49,591 nucleotides of DNA from an uncultured Oscillospiraceae bacterium (GCA_900553255.1 USCI01000007.1:1-49591); one strand, 5' to 3'. Positions 25,705 through 33,743 are shown, numbered from the stretch's first letter. A program made the numbers and translations. Notes: generated by a model from the letters alone, not told the origin.

Positions 25705-26510
25705 ATAAAAAATGGATTGCGGCGCCATACCTGGTGTGGATGGTGCTGTTTATTGTCGCGCCGCTGGTTATCGTGGTGTTTTATACCTTTACCGACGCAG
25801 CGGGACAGTTTACGCTGGGCAATCTGGTGAACCTCAGCGAATACGCCTTTACCTTTCTGGATTCCATCGGGCTCGGCGCTGTGGCGGCGGTGGTATGCCT
25901 GCTGCTCGGCTATCCGGTTGCCTACGCCATCTCCTGCGCAAGCCCCCGGGCACAGCGGGTGCTGGTGATGCTGATTATGCTGCCGATGTGCATGAGCTTC
26001 CTGCTGCGGACCACGGCGTGGGTATCGCTGCTGTCGGACAACGGCATCATCAACAATTTTCTCGGCGCCATCGGCATCGGGCCGCTCAAGCTGATCCGTA
26101 CCCCCGGCGCGGTGGTGCTCGGCATGGTGTATAACTATATCCCCTATATGATCCTGCCGCTGCATTCGGTGCTGGCCAAGATGGACGACCGGGTGCTGGA
26201 GGCCGCCAGCGATCTCGGCGCGAATAAATTCCAGGTACTCCGGAAGGTGATCCTGCCGCTGAGCGTGCCGGGGATCGTCACCGGTATCACGATGGTGTTC
26301 GTGCCGGCGGTCAGCACCTTTTATATTTCCAAGCAGATGGGCGGTCCGGAAACCGTCCTGATCGGCGACGTGATCGAGATGCAGTTCAAGCAGGCCTATA
26401 ATCCCAATCTTGGTGCGGCGATGTCACTGGTGCTGATGCTGCTGATCTTTATCTGCATGGGGGTCATGAACCACTTCACCGACAGCGAAGAGGAGGTGGT
26501 GATGGTATGA
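25701..26510 (+). CDS. potB: Spermidine/putrescine ABC transporter permease PotB
   Basis: 269 residues with six predicted membrane helices, the first at about 7-27. The EAA loop that docks to the ATPase is EAASDLGANKFQVLRKVILPLSVPGIVTG (quoted in part: EAASDLGANKFQVLRKVILP, about 170-189). It forms the channel with PotC. Starts at ATGA overlapping potA and overlaps potC by four bases. Confidence 0.95.
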   Translation: MNKKWIAAPYLVWMVLFIVAPLVIVVFYTFTDAAGQFTLGNLVNLSEYAFTFLDSIGLGAVAAVVCLLLGYPVAYAISCASPRAQRVLVMLIMLPMCMSFLLRTTAWVSLLSDNGIINNFLGAIGIGPLKLIRTPGAVVLGMVYNYIPYMILPLHSVLAKMDDRVLEAASDLGANKFQVLRKVILPLSVPGIVTGITMVFVPAVSTFYISKQMGGPETVLIGDVIEMQFKQAYNPNLGAAMSLVLMLLIFICMGVMNHFTDSEEEVVMV

Positions 26511-27310
26511 AGCGCTGGCAGAAAATCGTCACCGCCCTGATGTATGTATTCCTGTACGCCCCGATCCTGGTGCTGATTGTGATGTCCTTCAACACCTCGC
26601 GCAATACCGTCGTGATGGAGGGCTTCACCCTGAAATGGTATCAGGAGCTGCTGCACAGCGAGCTGATCGGCCTGCTCGGCAACACCCTGATCCTGGCGGT
26701 GCTCGCTTCGGTGCTGTCCACCCTGCTCGGGACAATGGCGGCCGTCGGGATCAACCGTATGAAGGGCAAGCTGCGCTCCCTGGTGATGACGGTGACCAAT
26801 ATCCCGATGTCCAACCCGGAGATTGTCACCGGTATTTCGCTTGCTTTGCTGTTCACCTTTTTCGGCACCCTGATCCGGCATAAGGAAATTCTCGGCTTCG
26901 GTACGCTGCTGATTGCGCATATCACCTTCTGCCTGCCGTATGTGATCCTGTCGGTGCTGCCGAAGCTGCGGCAGATGGATCATAACCTGACCGATGCGGC
27001 GCTCGACCTTGGCTGCACGCCGCTCCAGGCGTTTTTCAAGGTGACGCTGCCGCAGATCATGCCCGGGGTGATCTCCGGCATGACGATGGCGTTTACGATG
27101 TCGCTCGACGACTTCGTGATCAGCTATTTTGTCTATGGGCCGAACTTTTCGACCCTGCCGATCGAAATCTATGCGTATACCAAGAAGCCGATGCCGCCTA
27201 CGGTATATGCGCTGTTTACCGTACTGTTTGTCTGCATCCTGCTGCTGCTGATTCTGCAGAACGTCCTGCAGGCGCGGGATGAAAAGAAAAAGGCGGCCAA
27301 ATACGCTTAA
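26507..27310 (+). CDS. potC: Spermidine/putrescine ABC transporter permease PotC
   Basis: 267 residues, six membrane helices. The start (RWQKIVTALMYVFLYAPILV) and the MSFNTSR segment at about 26 are typical of PotC; the EAA-type loop is DAALDLGCTPLQAFFKVTLP (about 163-182), followed by SLDDFVISYF, a PotC hallmark. The basic C-terminal tail ends in AKYA. Overlaps potB by four bases; a hairpin follows before potD. Confidence 0.95.
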   Translation: MKRWQKIVTALMYVFLYAPILVLIVMSFNTSRNTVVMEGFTLKWYQELLHSELIGLLGNTLILAVLASVLSTLLGTMAAVGINRMKGKLRSLVMTVTNIPMSNPEIVTGISLALLFTFFGTLIRHKEILGFGTLLIAHITFCLPYVILSVLPKLRQMDHNLTDAALDLGCTPLQAFFKVTLPQIMPGVISGMTMAFTMSLDDFVISYFVYGPNFSTLPIEIYAYTKKPMPPTVYALFTVLFVCILLLLILQNVLQARDEKKKAAKYA

Positions 27311-27331
27311 AACGGCAACGCCGTTATTAAG
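27306..27331 (+). other. Intra-operon stem-loop between potC and potD
   Basis: CTTAAAACGGC pairs with GCCGTT-A-TTAAG (one bulged A, loop AAC). No T run follows. Such hairpins between permease and binding-protein genes often protect one mRNA segment, raising the yield of the binding protein; that role is inference. Confidence 0.45.
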
Positions 27332-27365
27332 AAATATTTTATCTAAAAAGGAGCTGGAACTTGAA

Positions 27366-28550
27366 TTGAAAAAAGGGATTGTGTTTCTGTGTACACTGCT
27401 GATGACGATGCTGTTTGCGGTTACTCCTCTGGCCGGAAGCGCGGATGAGGAAACGGTGACCATCAACGTGTATAACTGGGGCCAGTATATGGCGCTGGGA
27501 GAAGAGGGCGCTATCCATGTCAACGAAGAGTTTACCAAACGTACCGGCATTAAGGTGAATTATTCGATTTATGACAGCAATGAAGTCATGTATACAAAGC
27601 TGAAAACCGGCGGTGCGAATTATGACGTCATTATTCCGTCCGATTATATGATTGAGCGAATGATTAAGGAGGATATGCTCGAGGAACTCAACTTCGACAA
27701 TATCCCGAATTTCCAGTACATCGACGAAGGCTTCGTTAACCCGGTATACGATCCGGAGAATAAATACTCGGTGCCCTATACCTATGGTACGGTGGGCCTG
27801 ATCTACAACACCAAATATGTCACCGAGACGCCGGACAGCTGGGAGGCGCTGTGGGATGAGCAGTACAAGGGCAAAATCCTGATGTTCGACAACCCGCGTG
27901 ATGCGTTCGGTATTGCGCAGGCGCTGCTGGGGTACGATTTGAATACGACCGATGAAAATGAACTGAGGGCCTGCCAGGAAAAGCTGAAGGAACAGAAGCC
28001 GCTCGTGCAGGGGTATGTCATGGACCAGGTCTTCCAGCTGATGGAGAATGAGGACGCCTGGCTGGCCCCCTATTACGCCGGGGATTATCTGACCATGTAT
28101 GAAAACAACCCGGATCTCGGCTTTGTGCTGCCCAAGGAGGGCTTCAACAAGTTTGTCGATGCCATCTGCATCCCGAAGGGAGCGGCGCACAAGGAGGCCG
28201 CCGAGGCTTACATCAACTTCCTGTGCGATCCGGAAATCGCCGGCCGGAACATGGATGCGATCGGCTATTCCACGCCGATCTCCGCGGCCAAGGAGTATAT
28301 GAGCGAGGAATACGCCAACAGCCCGATTGCCTATCCGGATGCGGAGACGCTCGAACGCGGGGAGATTTTTACAAACCTGCCGGATGAAACGCTGCAGCTG
28401 ATGGATTCGCTGTGGTCGGGGATGAAGGTCGGTCAGCGCAGCGTGCTGCTGTATGTGCTGATTGCCGCGGGCGTCGTTGTTTTGGTAGCTTTGGTTGTGA
28501 TTGTACGCGTGGTGAAAAAGCGCCGCAACGATCCCGATCGGGACGAATAA
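27366..28550 (+). CDS. potD: Spermidine/putrescine-binding protein PotD with C-terminal membrane anchor
   Basis: 394 residues from the TTG at 27366 (AAGGAG 12 bases upstream). A signal peptide (about 1-27, ending PLAGSA) leads to the PotD fold: VTINVYNWGQYM (the conserved NW at about 38), YDVIIPSDYMIERM (about 87), YTYGTVGLIYN (about 139), and DAICIPKGA. Unlike usual Gram-positive PotD there is no lipobox Cys; instead a hydrophobic helix (SVLLYVLIAAGVVVLVALVV, about 360-379) followed by a basic VKKRRN stop-transfer tail anchors the C-terminus. It captures polyamines for PotABC. Last gene of the operon, ended by a strong terminator. The odd point is the mode of anchoring. Confidence 0.92.
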   Translation: MKKGIVFLCTLLMTMLFAVTPLAGSADEETVTINVYNWGQYMALGEEGAIHVNEEFTKRTGIKVNYSIYDSNEVMYTKLKTGGANYDVIIPSDYMIERMIKEDMLEELNFDNIPNFQYIDEGFVNPVYDPENKYSVPYTYGTVGLIYNTKYVTETPDSWEALWDEQYKGKILMFDNPRDAFGIAQALLGYDLNTTDENELRACQEKLKEQKPLVQGYVMDQVFQLMENEDAWLAPYYAGDYLTMYENNPDLGFVLPKEGFNKFVDAICIPKGAAHKEAAEAYINFLCDPEIAGRNMDAIGYSTPISAAKEYMSEEYANSPIAYPDAETLERGEIFTNLPDETLQLMDSLWSGMKVGQRSVLLYVLIAAGVVVLVALVVIVRVVKKRRNDPDRDE

Positions 28551-28556
28551 TTGGTA

Positions 28557-28586
28557 AAATCGCCGGGGATTCCCCGGCGATTTTTC
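28557..28586 (+). terminator. Terminator of the potABCD operon
   Basis: A perfect 13-bp stem (28557-28569 with 28573-28585, loop ATT) ending in five T (28582-28586). Confidence 0.9.
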
Positions 28587-28689
28587 GCTTTCTTATTGAA
28601 TTGTTTACAGTGTATTCATGGTTTCTGTCCGTCTTCGGGGTAAAATGAAGAAAATTCGCCTTAAGGCGAGAAGCAGGGAGGCTGTCAAT

Positions 28690-29037
28690 ATGCTGGATGC
28701 ACTGGGTGCAGAAATGAAAAAAATCCTGTTGGCCGGAATCGGTGCGGTGGCACTGACGACCGAAAAGGCGAAGGATTTGGTGGATGACCTGGTAAAAAAA
28801 GGCGAAATTACCGTGGAACAGGGAAAGGTGCTCAATGAAGAACTCAAGCGCAACGTGAAGGCCAAGGTGCGCGAACAGGCGGCCGCGGCTGCGGATGCGG
28901 AATTCGTCATGGATACACTCGATCATCTGAGCGATGAGGAGCTTGCCGCTGTCAAGGCCAAAATCGCCGAACGTGAGCAGAAAAAGGACGAGCCGGAGCA
29001 GGAACAGCACGATGGAACAGACGAGACAGACGCCTGA
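28690..29037 (+). CDS. Phasin-like small coiled-coil protein
   Basis: 115 residues, mostly helical. A short hydrophobic N-terminal part (KKILLAGIGAVALTTEKA) is followed by a heptad-like LVDDLVKKGEITVEQGKVLN and a charged helix that ends in a Glu/Asp/Gln-rich tail. This is the pattern of the PhaF/phasin-related proteins that sit before AarF kinases in many Clostridia. Polyhydroxyalkanoate binding should not be assumed; its function there is unknown. The ATG at 28690 follows AGGGAGG. Its last 26 bases overlap the start of the AarF gene, so the two are coupled. Confidence 0.78.
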   Translation: MLDALGAEMKKILLAGIGAVALTTEKAKDLVDDLVKKGEITVEQGKVLNEELKRNVKAKVREQAAAAADAEFVMDTLDHLSDEELAAVKAKIAEREQKKDEPEQEQHDGTDETDA

Positions 29038-30637
29038 ACCCTCTGGGGAGAAGACGGACGAAGGCAAAAAAGAAGATCGCCGCCGGCTGCGGGAAATTCT
29101 CGGCGTGCTCGCCCGGCACAACCTCGCGGGCGGCATGACGCCGGAAAAGCTCCGTAGCATTGTGGAGGATCTTGGTCCAACCTTTGTCAAGCTCGGACAG
29201 ATCATGTCCATGCGGCGGGATATGCTGCCGGAGGCGTACTGCCGCGAGCTGGAAAAGCTGCGTGCCGAGGTGAAGCCCCTCTCTTTCGATGAGGTGCGCG
29301 GTGTCGTGGAAACGGAGTACGGCGCATCGCTGCGCAGCGTATTTGATTCGTTTGAGGAAACGCCGATCGGCTCGGCCTCCATCGCGCAGGTACATGCGGC
29401 GCGCCTGAAAAATGGGGCGTCGGTGGTGGTAAAGGTGCAGCGCCCGGGCATCCGGGATACCATGGCGCGGGATATCGCGCTGCTGCGCCGGGCTGCCGGC
29501 CATTTGGGCGGCATCGGCGGACTGGGCAGTGTGGTGGATTTCCGCATGGTGCTCGACGAAATGTGGGTGGTTGCACAGCAGGAGATGGATTTTCTCATCG
29601 AAGCCCGGCATGCCGAAAAATTCCGCCGGCTCAATGAGGAAATCGCTTATGTGACCTGCCCGCGCATCGAACATCAGCTCACCACCTCGCGGGTGCTGGT
29701 GATGGAATACATCGACGGCATCCCGATCGACGCGCATGAAGCGCTCGAGGAGTCAGGCTACGACCGGGCAGAGATCGGCGTCAAGCTCGCGGAGAATTAT
29801 GTCAAGCAGGTGCTGGAGGATGCGTTTTTTCATGCGGATCCCCATCCGGGCAATCTGCGCATACGCGGTGGAAAGATCGTCTGGCTCGACCTCGGCATGA
29901 TGGGACATCTGAGCGAAAAGGATCAGCTGCTGCTCAAGCGGGCGGTGCGGGCGATTGCGGAGAATGACGTCGGCACGCTCAAGGAGGTGCTGCTGACCAT
30001 CGGCGTGCACAGCGGCCGGATCGACCATGCGCGGCTGTATGCGGATATTGACGACCTGTTGACCCAGTACGGCAGCGCGGGCATGGCGGAAATGGATCTC
30101 TCCCGAATGCTCGAGTCCATTCTGTCGCTGGCGTCGGATCACGGCATATCCATGCCGCAGGGAATATCGATGCTCTGCCGCGGGATGATGACCATGCAGG
30201 GGGTGCTGGCAGACCTCAGTCCGGAAATCAACATTGTTACGATCATGGCGAATCATCTTTCGACCGGGTTGCTGAGCGATATCGACTGGCCGCAGGAAAC
30301 GCAGAGCGCGGTCCGCGCGCTGCTGTCGTCCGGCCGTAAAACGCTGGATGTACCCGCGCAGCTGTCGGATCTGCTGAAAATGACCATAAAAGGCCAGACG
30401 AAGGTAAACCTGGAGATAGGCGGTTCGGACGGGCCGCTGCATGCTGTGGGCGGCATGGTCAACCGGCTGATTCTGGGCATTGTCCTTGCCGCACTGCTGA
30501 TGGCCTCCGCCATAATCTGTACGGCAGGGCTGGAACCCAAGGCAGGCGGTTTGCCGGTCTACGGCCTGATCGGCTTTATTCTTGCCGCGGTCCTGGGTGT
30601 AATCCTCCTTGTAAAAGTTTTGCATTGCAAAAAATAA
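29012..30637 (+). CDS. AarF/UbiB (ABC1/ADCK) family atypical kinase
   Basis: 541 residues. The family's Ala-rich and KxGQ elements are present (LGPTFVKLGQIMSMRRDMLP, about 48-67), then VVVKVQRPGI for the nucleotide-binding Lys (about 140), an EMDF motif, HADPHPGN (catalytic loop, about 273-280) and the metal-binding LDLGMMG (about 292). Two hydrophobic helices close the C-terminus (LILGIVLAALLMASAIIC and GLIGFILAAVLGVILLVKVL), anchoring it in the membrane. UbiB relatives support isoprenoid-quinone or lipid metabolism; the partner in this anaerobe is unknown. ATG at 29012 lies inside the phasin-like gene. Confidence 0.92.
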   Translation: MEQTRQTPEPSGEKTDEGKKEDRRRLREILGVLARHNLAGGMTPEKLRSIVEDLGPTFVKLGQIMSMRRDMLPEAYCRELEKLRAEVKPLSFDEVRGVVETEYGASLRSVFDSFEETPIGSASIAQVHAARLKNGASVVVKVQRPGIRDTMARDIALLRRAAGHLGGIGGLGSVVDFRMVLDEMWVVAQQEMDFLIEARHAEKFRRLNEEIAYVTCPRIEHQLTTSRVLVMEYIDGIPIDAHEALEESGYDRAEIGVKLAENYVKQVLEDAFFHADPHPGNLRIRGGKIVWLDLGMMGHLSEKDQLLLKRAVRAIAENDVGTLKEVLLTIGVHSGRIDHARLYADIDDLLTQYGSAGMAEMDLSRMLESILSLASDHGISMPQGISMLCRGMMTMQGVLADLSPEINIVTIMANHLSTGLLSDIDWPQETQSAVRALLSSGRKTLDVPAQLSDLLKMTIKGQTKVNLEIGGSDGPLHAVGGMVNRLILGIVLAALLMASAIICTAGLEPKAGGLPVYGLIGFILAAVLGVILLVKVLHCKK

Positions 30638-30744
30638 AATGGTATAGCTTTTCCGAAATGCGGGAAACCTAAAACAGAAGCGAAAAAGCCTTAGAGCTTT
30701 GCCCAAAAAAGGACATGGGTTATGGACAAAAGTGTAGGAGTGTA

Positions 30745-30770
30745 CAGATTTGGGAATGGTTACAAATCTG
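30745..30770. promoter_or_regulatory. Inverted repeat upstream of the sugar transferase promoter
   Basis: CAGATTTG (30745-30752) and CAAATCTG (30763-30770) form perfect 8-bp arms with a 10-base spacer, ending five bases before the -35. Its position fits a regulator operator; no regulator gene is adjacent. Confidence 0.4.
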
Positions 30771-30774
30771 AAAC

Positions 30775-30803
30775 TTGCATTTTGTCAAAAGAGATAGTAT
30801 AAT
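30775..30803 (+). promoter_or_regulatory. Sigma-A promoter of the sugar transferase gene
   Basis: TTGCAT (30775-30780), 17-base spacer, TATAAT (30798-30803); the ATG at 30887 is about 75 bases after the predicted start of transcription. Confidence 0.8.
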
Positions 30804-30886
30804 GCATAAGCGATGAATAGGTGAAATGGCGGCCGCAGGCCGCTTGTCTACAAAAGCCATGACTTCTGGAAAGAAAGGAGAGGGAA

Positions 30887-31573
30887 ATGATGCAGAGGAT
30901 TTATCCGATCAACAGCTATGTTTCTGCTCCCTCCGGAAAGAAGCGCGTGTTTGCGGCGTTTAAGCGCCTTTTTGATATATGTGTGTCTCTGAGTATGATG
31001 ATTGTGCTGCTGCCGGTATGTCTGGTTGTGGCGGTCATTGTGGCCATCGATACCAAGAGCACGCCGCTTTTTATTCAGACGCGGGTTGGCCGTGGCAACC
31101 GGCCGTTCCGCATGCTGAAGTTCCGTACCATGAGCCCTAAGACGCCGCAGAATGTGGCGACCTATCTGCTTAAGGATGTCGACCGCTATATTTCCAAGAC
31201 CGGGCGGCTGGTGCGTAAGCTGAGCCTTGACGAACTGCCGCAGCTTTGGAATATTTTCAAAGGGGATATGAGCTTTGTGGGGCCGCGTCCGGTGGTGCTT
31301 ACCGAAACGGAACTGCTCGCGCTGCGTACGTCCAACGGCGCCAGCGAGGTGCGACCGGGTCTGACCGGCTGGGCGCAGGTCAACGGCCGCGACGAAGTGG
31401 GGATTCACGAGAAAGCGGCGCTTGACGGCTATTATGCCAATAATATTTCCTTCAAAATGGATGTCCGGGTGCTCTTTACAACGGTCGGCTATGTGCTTCA
31501 TTCCCGTGGAATTGCGGAGGGAGCCAATCCGCAGATTGCCAGTGAGACCTATCGGATGGATCGTTCCGCCTGA
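30887..31573 (+). CDS. Priming undecaprenyl-phosphate sugar transferase
   Basis: 228 residues, the short form of the bacterial sugar transferase (WcaJ C-terminal/PglC) family. One N-terminal hydrophobic reentrant segment (SLSMMIVLLPVCLVVAVIVA, about 31-50) is followed by the conserved FIQTRVGRGNRPFRMLKFRT (about 64-83), LSLDELPQLWNIFKGDMS (about 110-127) and GPRP, then the C-terminal RPGLTGWAQVNGR. It moves a sugar-phosphate onto undecaprenyl-phosphate, the first step of capsule, exopolysaccharide or glycoprotein synthesis. Unusually no glycosyltransferase, flippase or polymerase gene is near. The first of two consecutive ATGs (30887) follows GGAGAGGG. Confidence 0.92.
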   Translation: MMQRIYPINSYVSAPSGKKRVFAAFKRLFDICVSLSMMIVLLPVCLVVAVIVAIDTKSTPLFIQTRVGRGNRPFRMLKFRTMSPKTPQNVATYLLKDVDRYISKTGRLVRKLSLDELPQLWNIFKGDMSFVGPRPVVLTETELLALRTSNGASEVRPGLTGWAQVNGRDEVGIHEKAALDGYYANNISFKMDVRVLFTTVGYVLHSRGIAEGANPQIASETYRMDRSA

Positions 31574-31601
31574 GACGGTTTCCGTTTTTAGGAGAAAACT
31601 G

Positions 31602-31633
31602 AAGACGTCCGCTAATACGGCGGACGTCTTTTT
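31602..31633 (+). terminator. Terminator after the sugar transferase gene
   Basis: A perfect 11-bp stem (31602-31612 with 31620-31630, seven-base loop) followed by TTT, five T in all at the foot. Confidence 0.85.
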
Positions 31634-31683
31634 CCATGTGACAAACAAACGCCGGTTCCGGCGATAAGAAAGGATTTGTAACG

Positions 31684-32508
31684 ATGAGTGAAGCCTGTAA
31701 TCATCATTGCGCCGATTGTGAACAGAACTGCGAACAGCGGGACATGCACGCGCAGCTGAATGCGTACAGCACCATCCGCAAGGTTGTCGCGGTCAGCAGC
31801 GGAAAGGGAGGCGTCGGGAAATCGTCGGTTACCGCGATGCTGGCGGTGATGATGGCCCGCCGCGGCTATAAGGTGGGAATTCTGGATGCGGATATCACCG
31901 GCCCGTCGATCCCGAAAGCGTTTGGTGTAACGACAAAGGCCAAAGGCAGTGAAATGGGGATTCTGCCGGAAGAAACCCATATGGGGATTAAGGTGATGTC
32001 GATCAATCTGTTGCTGGAGGATGAAGGCCAGCCGGTGGTGTGGCGCGGCCCGGTGCTGGCGGGTGCGGTGACGCAGTTCTGGACCGATGTCGTCTGGGGT
32101 GAGCTGGATGTGCTGTTTATCGATATGCCGCCGGGAACCGGTGATGTGCCGCTGACGGTGTATCAGTCCATTCCGGTTGACGGCACGGTGATCGTGTCCA
32201 CCCCGCAGTCGCTGGTGCAGATGGTGGTCGGCAAGGCGCAAAAAATGGCCGGTATGCTGGACATCCCGGTACTCGGTATGGTGGAAAATATGAGCTGTGT
32301 GATCTGCCCGGACTGCGGCAAGCGCATTCCGCTTTTTGGCGATGACAGCGCGCTGAACCAGGCCGCGACCGAGGCCGGTATACCGGTGATTGCTCGGCTG
32401 CCGATGGACGCCAATATCGCCGCCCTTTGCGATAAAGGGGAGATCGAACGGGTAGTCTGCGAGGATATCGAACCGGCTGCGGCTGTGGTGGAGGGACTCT
32501 TGAAATAA
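31684..32508 (+). CDS. mrp: Mrp/NBP35 family iron-sulfur carrier ATPase
   Basis: 274 residues. The N-terminus carries a Cys/His cluster (CNHHCADCEQNC, about 5-16) of the NBP35 kind. The deviant Walker A is SSGKGGVGKSS (about 39-49), followed by DADITGPSIP (about 66) and DMPPGTGD (about 146). A CPDCGKRIPLFG pair near 210 is the conserved CxxC that binds a bridging [4Fe-4S] at the dimer interface. It carries iron-sulfur clusters to apoproteins, useful in a genome with many radical SAM enzymes. ATG at 31684 follows AGAAAGGA. Single-gene unit between terminators. Confidence 0.94.
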   Translation: MSEACNHHCADCEQNCEQRDMHAQLNAYSTIRKVVAVSSGKGGVGKSSVTAMLAVMMARRGYKVGILDADITGPSIPKAFGVTTKAKGSEMGILPEETHMGIKVMSINLLLEDEGQPVVWRGPVLAGAVTQFWTDVVWGELDVLFIDMPPGTGDVPLTVYQSIPVDGTVIVSTPQSLVQMVVGKAQKMAGMLDIPVLGMVENMSCVICPDCGKRIPLFGDDSALNQAATEAGIPVIARLPMDANIAALCDKGEIERVVCEDIEPAAAVVEGLLK

Positions 32509-32593
32509 ATTCCATATGAAAAGGACCGGGAACAATTTCCTACTGCTGAATAAGAATGTTAAGGGCAAAAGGGAAACCGGGTATAAGGAAAGA

Positions 32594-32630
32594 GAACCGA
32601 GCAAACGGAAAAAATCCGTTTGCTCGGTTC
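32594..32630 (+). terminator. 16-bp stem-loop after mrp
   Basis: A perfect 16-bp stem (32594-32609 with 32615-32630, loop AAAAA). The downstream sequence (TATGTTCAAT) is not a strong U-tract, so termination may be partial. It marks the left border of the accessory stretch. Confidence 0.6.
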
Positions 32631-32634
32631 TATG

Positions 32635-32652
32635 TTCAATATCTGTCATACT
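32635..32652. repeat. Left copy of an 18-base flanking repeat
   Basis: TTCAATATCTGTCATACT; matches 16 of 18 bases of the copy at 33805-33822. The two flank the AT-rich methyltransferase gene and may be old recombination (att-like) sites or transposon borders. Confidence 0.45.
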
Positions 32653-32723
32653 AAAAGTGAGGCGGGAAAAACACCGGGAGAGACCGAGGCGGGAAAAGAC
32701 AGAACAGAAGTACGGAGAAAGGC

Positions 32724-32783
32724 CGAAAGATTCGGAAGATTCCCAGCCTTGCCGCCGGACGAAACTTCGAATCTTTCGTCGGG
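32724..32783 (+). promoter_or_regulatory. Mutually exclusive hairpins resembling an attenuator
   Basis: Segment 32724-32734 is perfectly complementary (11 bp) to 32768-32778; the competing hairpin 32755-32764/32774-32783 (one mismatch) uses the same right-hand bases. TTTTTT follows at 32794-32799. This could be an antiterminator/terminator switch or just the decayed end of an earlier unit. Confidence 0.3.
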
Positions 32784-32818
32784 CAGGCGCCGCTTTTTTG
32801 CGTTTTTAAGAGTGTTCA

Positions 32819-32848
32819 TCAACTGTCATATTAAATATTGACAGTTGA
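32819..32848. repeat. Perfect 10-bp inverted repeat ahead of the methyltransferase
   Basis: TCAACTGTCA (32819-32828) and TGACAGTTGA (32839-32848), with an AT-only 10-base spacer. Its left arm resembles the core of the flanking repeats (CTGTCATA). It could be an operator or a recombinase-binding site. Confidence 0.5.
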
Positions 32849-32954
32849 TTTTGAGTTTGAAAGTTGTTTGATTTTTTTCATCAAAATAGTATTTAACGCT
32901 ATAATTATAGTGCTTTTTTCAATGAGGAAATCTATATAAAGAGGTGATTAGGAG

Positions 32955-33743
32955 ATGCAAAAGTTAAATCATATTGATAATGGAAAAGAGTTTGACTGGG
33001 GACTTGCCTCTAAAGATTACGCTAAATATCGAGATATTTACCCAGATGCCTTCTATCAAAAACTGGTTGATTTGGGGTTGTGCGTAAAAGGTCAATCTGT
33101 TCTTGATTTGGGAACAGGTACAGGAGTGTTGCCTCGAAATATGTACCGTTTCGGCGCAAAATTTACCGGAGTTGATATTTCAGAAAATCAGATTAAGCAG
33201 GCGGTCGAATTGTCAAAGTCAGAAGGGTTGGATATAGATTATATAGTTGCTTCCGCCGAGACGTTCGAGTTTCCAGATAAGACATTTGATGTTGTAACAG
33301 CATGTCAATGTTTTATGTATTTTGATAAAAATATTGTGTTACCTAAAATACACAGGGTCTTAAAAGATGATGGACACTTTGTAATATTGTTTATGGCATG
33401 GTTACCTTTTGAAGATGAAATTGCGAAGACAAGTGAAGATATGGTACTTAAATATAATCCGTCTTGGACGGGCGGAAGAATGAAGCGATATAAACTTGAG
33501 GCTCCAAATTGGATTGGAAATATGTTTGAGGTTGCTAATGCAATTACATATGATATAAATGTACCGTTTACTCGCAAAAGCTGGCACGGGAGAATGAAAG
33601 CCTGTCGTGGCATTGGTGCTTCTTCTTTATCCCACGAAGAAATAGCGGCCTGGGAAGAGGAACATCTACGATACATGGAAACATTGCCGGAAACATTTAA
33701 TATATTACATTATGTTACAATACTTGACCTACAAGCCAAATGA
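32955..33743 (+). CDS. Class I SAM-dependent methyltransferase, AT-rich and probably acquired
   Basis: 262 residues with the Rossmann methyltransferase order: motif I VLDLGTGTGVLPRNM (about 51-65), the acidic end of strand 2 in VDISENQI, motif post-I ASAETFEFPDKTFDVVTACQ (about 97-116) and LPKIHRVLKDDGHFVI (about 129-144). The substrate cannot be told; small-molecule (UbiE/Methyltransf_11) type. Base composition is much richer in A/T than every neighbour, with AAA/ATA/TTA codons, and a decayed recombinase gene lies just downstream, so I infer transfer on a mobile element. The ATG at 32955 follows GAGGTGATTAGGAG. The only promoter hint is a lone TATAAT at 32900. Confidence 0.85.
   Translation: MQKLNHIDNGKEFDWGLASKDYAKYRDIYPDAFYQKLVDLGLCVKGQSVLDLGTGTGVLPRNMYRFGAKFTGVDISENQIKQAVELSKSEGLDIDYIVASAETFEFPDKTFDVVTACQCFMYFDKNIVLPKIHRVLKDDGHFVILFMAWLPFEDEIAKTSEDMVLKYNPSWTGGRMKRYKLEAPNWIGNMFEVANAITYDINVPFTRKSWHGRMKACRGIGASSLSHEEIAAWEEEHLRYMETLPETFNILHYVTILDLQAK

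Larger units (their letters stand above)
30638..30886. other. Intergenic region ahead of the sugar transferase
   Basis: About 250 bases with no gene. It holds the promoter at 30775-30803 and an inverted repeat at 30745-30770 (listed separately); I see no clear T-tailed terminator for the AarF gene in its first 100 bases. Confidence 0.5.
32509..32954. other. 446-base interval between mrp and the methyltransferase gene
   Basis: No supportable gene; the open frames here are Lys/Arg-rich nonsense. Contents: the 16-bp stem-loop at 32594-32630, a repeat copy at 32635-32652, alternative hairpins at 32724-32783 followed by TTTTTT at 32794-32799, a perfect inverted repeat at 32819-32848, and a lone TATAAT at 32900-32905. 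GC content falls sharply from about 32800 on. Confidence 0.6.

Noticed and set aside
32516..32809. 97-codon open frame after mrp
   Set aside because: Lys/Arg-rich, crosses a 16-bp hairpin, has no ribosome site and resembles nothing; more likely non-coding.
32955..33743. Erm-type rRNA methyltransferase conferring resistance
   Set aside because: The motifs are those of small-molecule Methyltransf_11/UbiE enzymes; the NPPY-type motif of adenine methyltransferases is absent.
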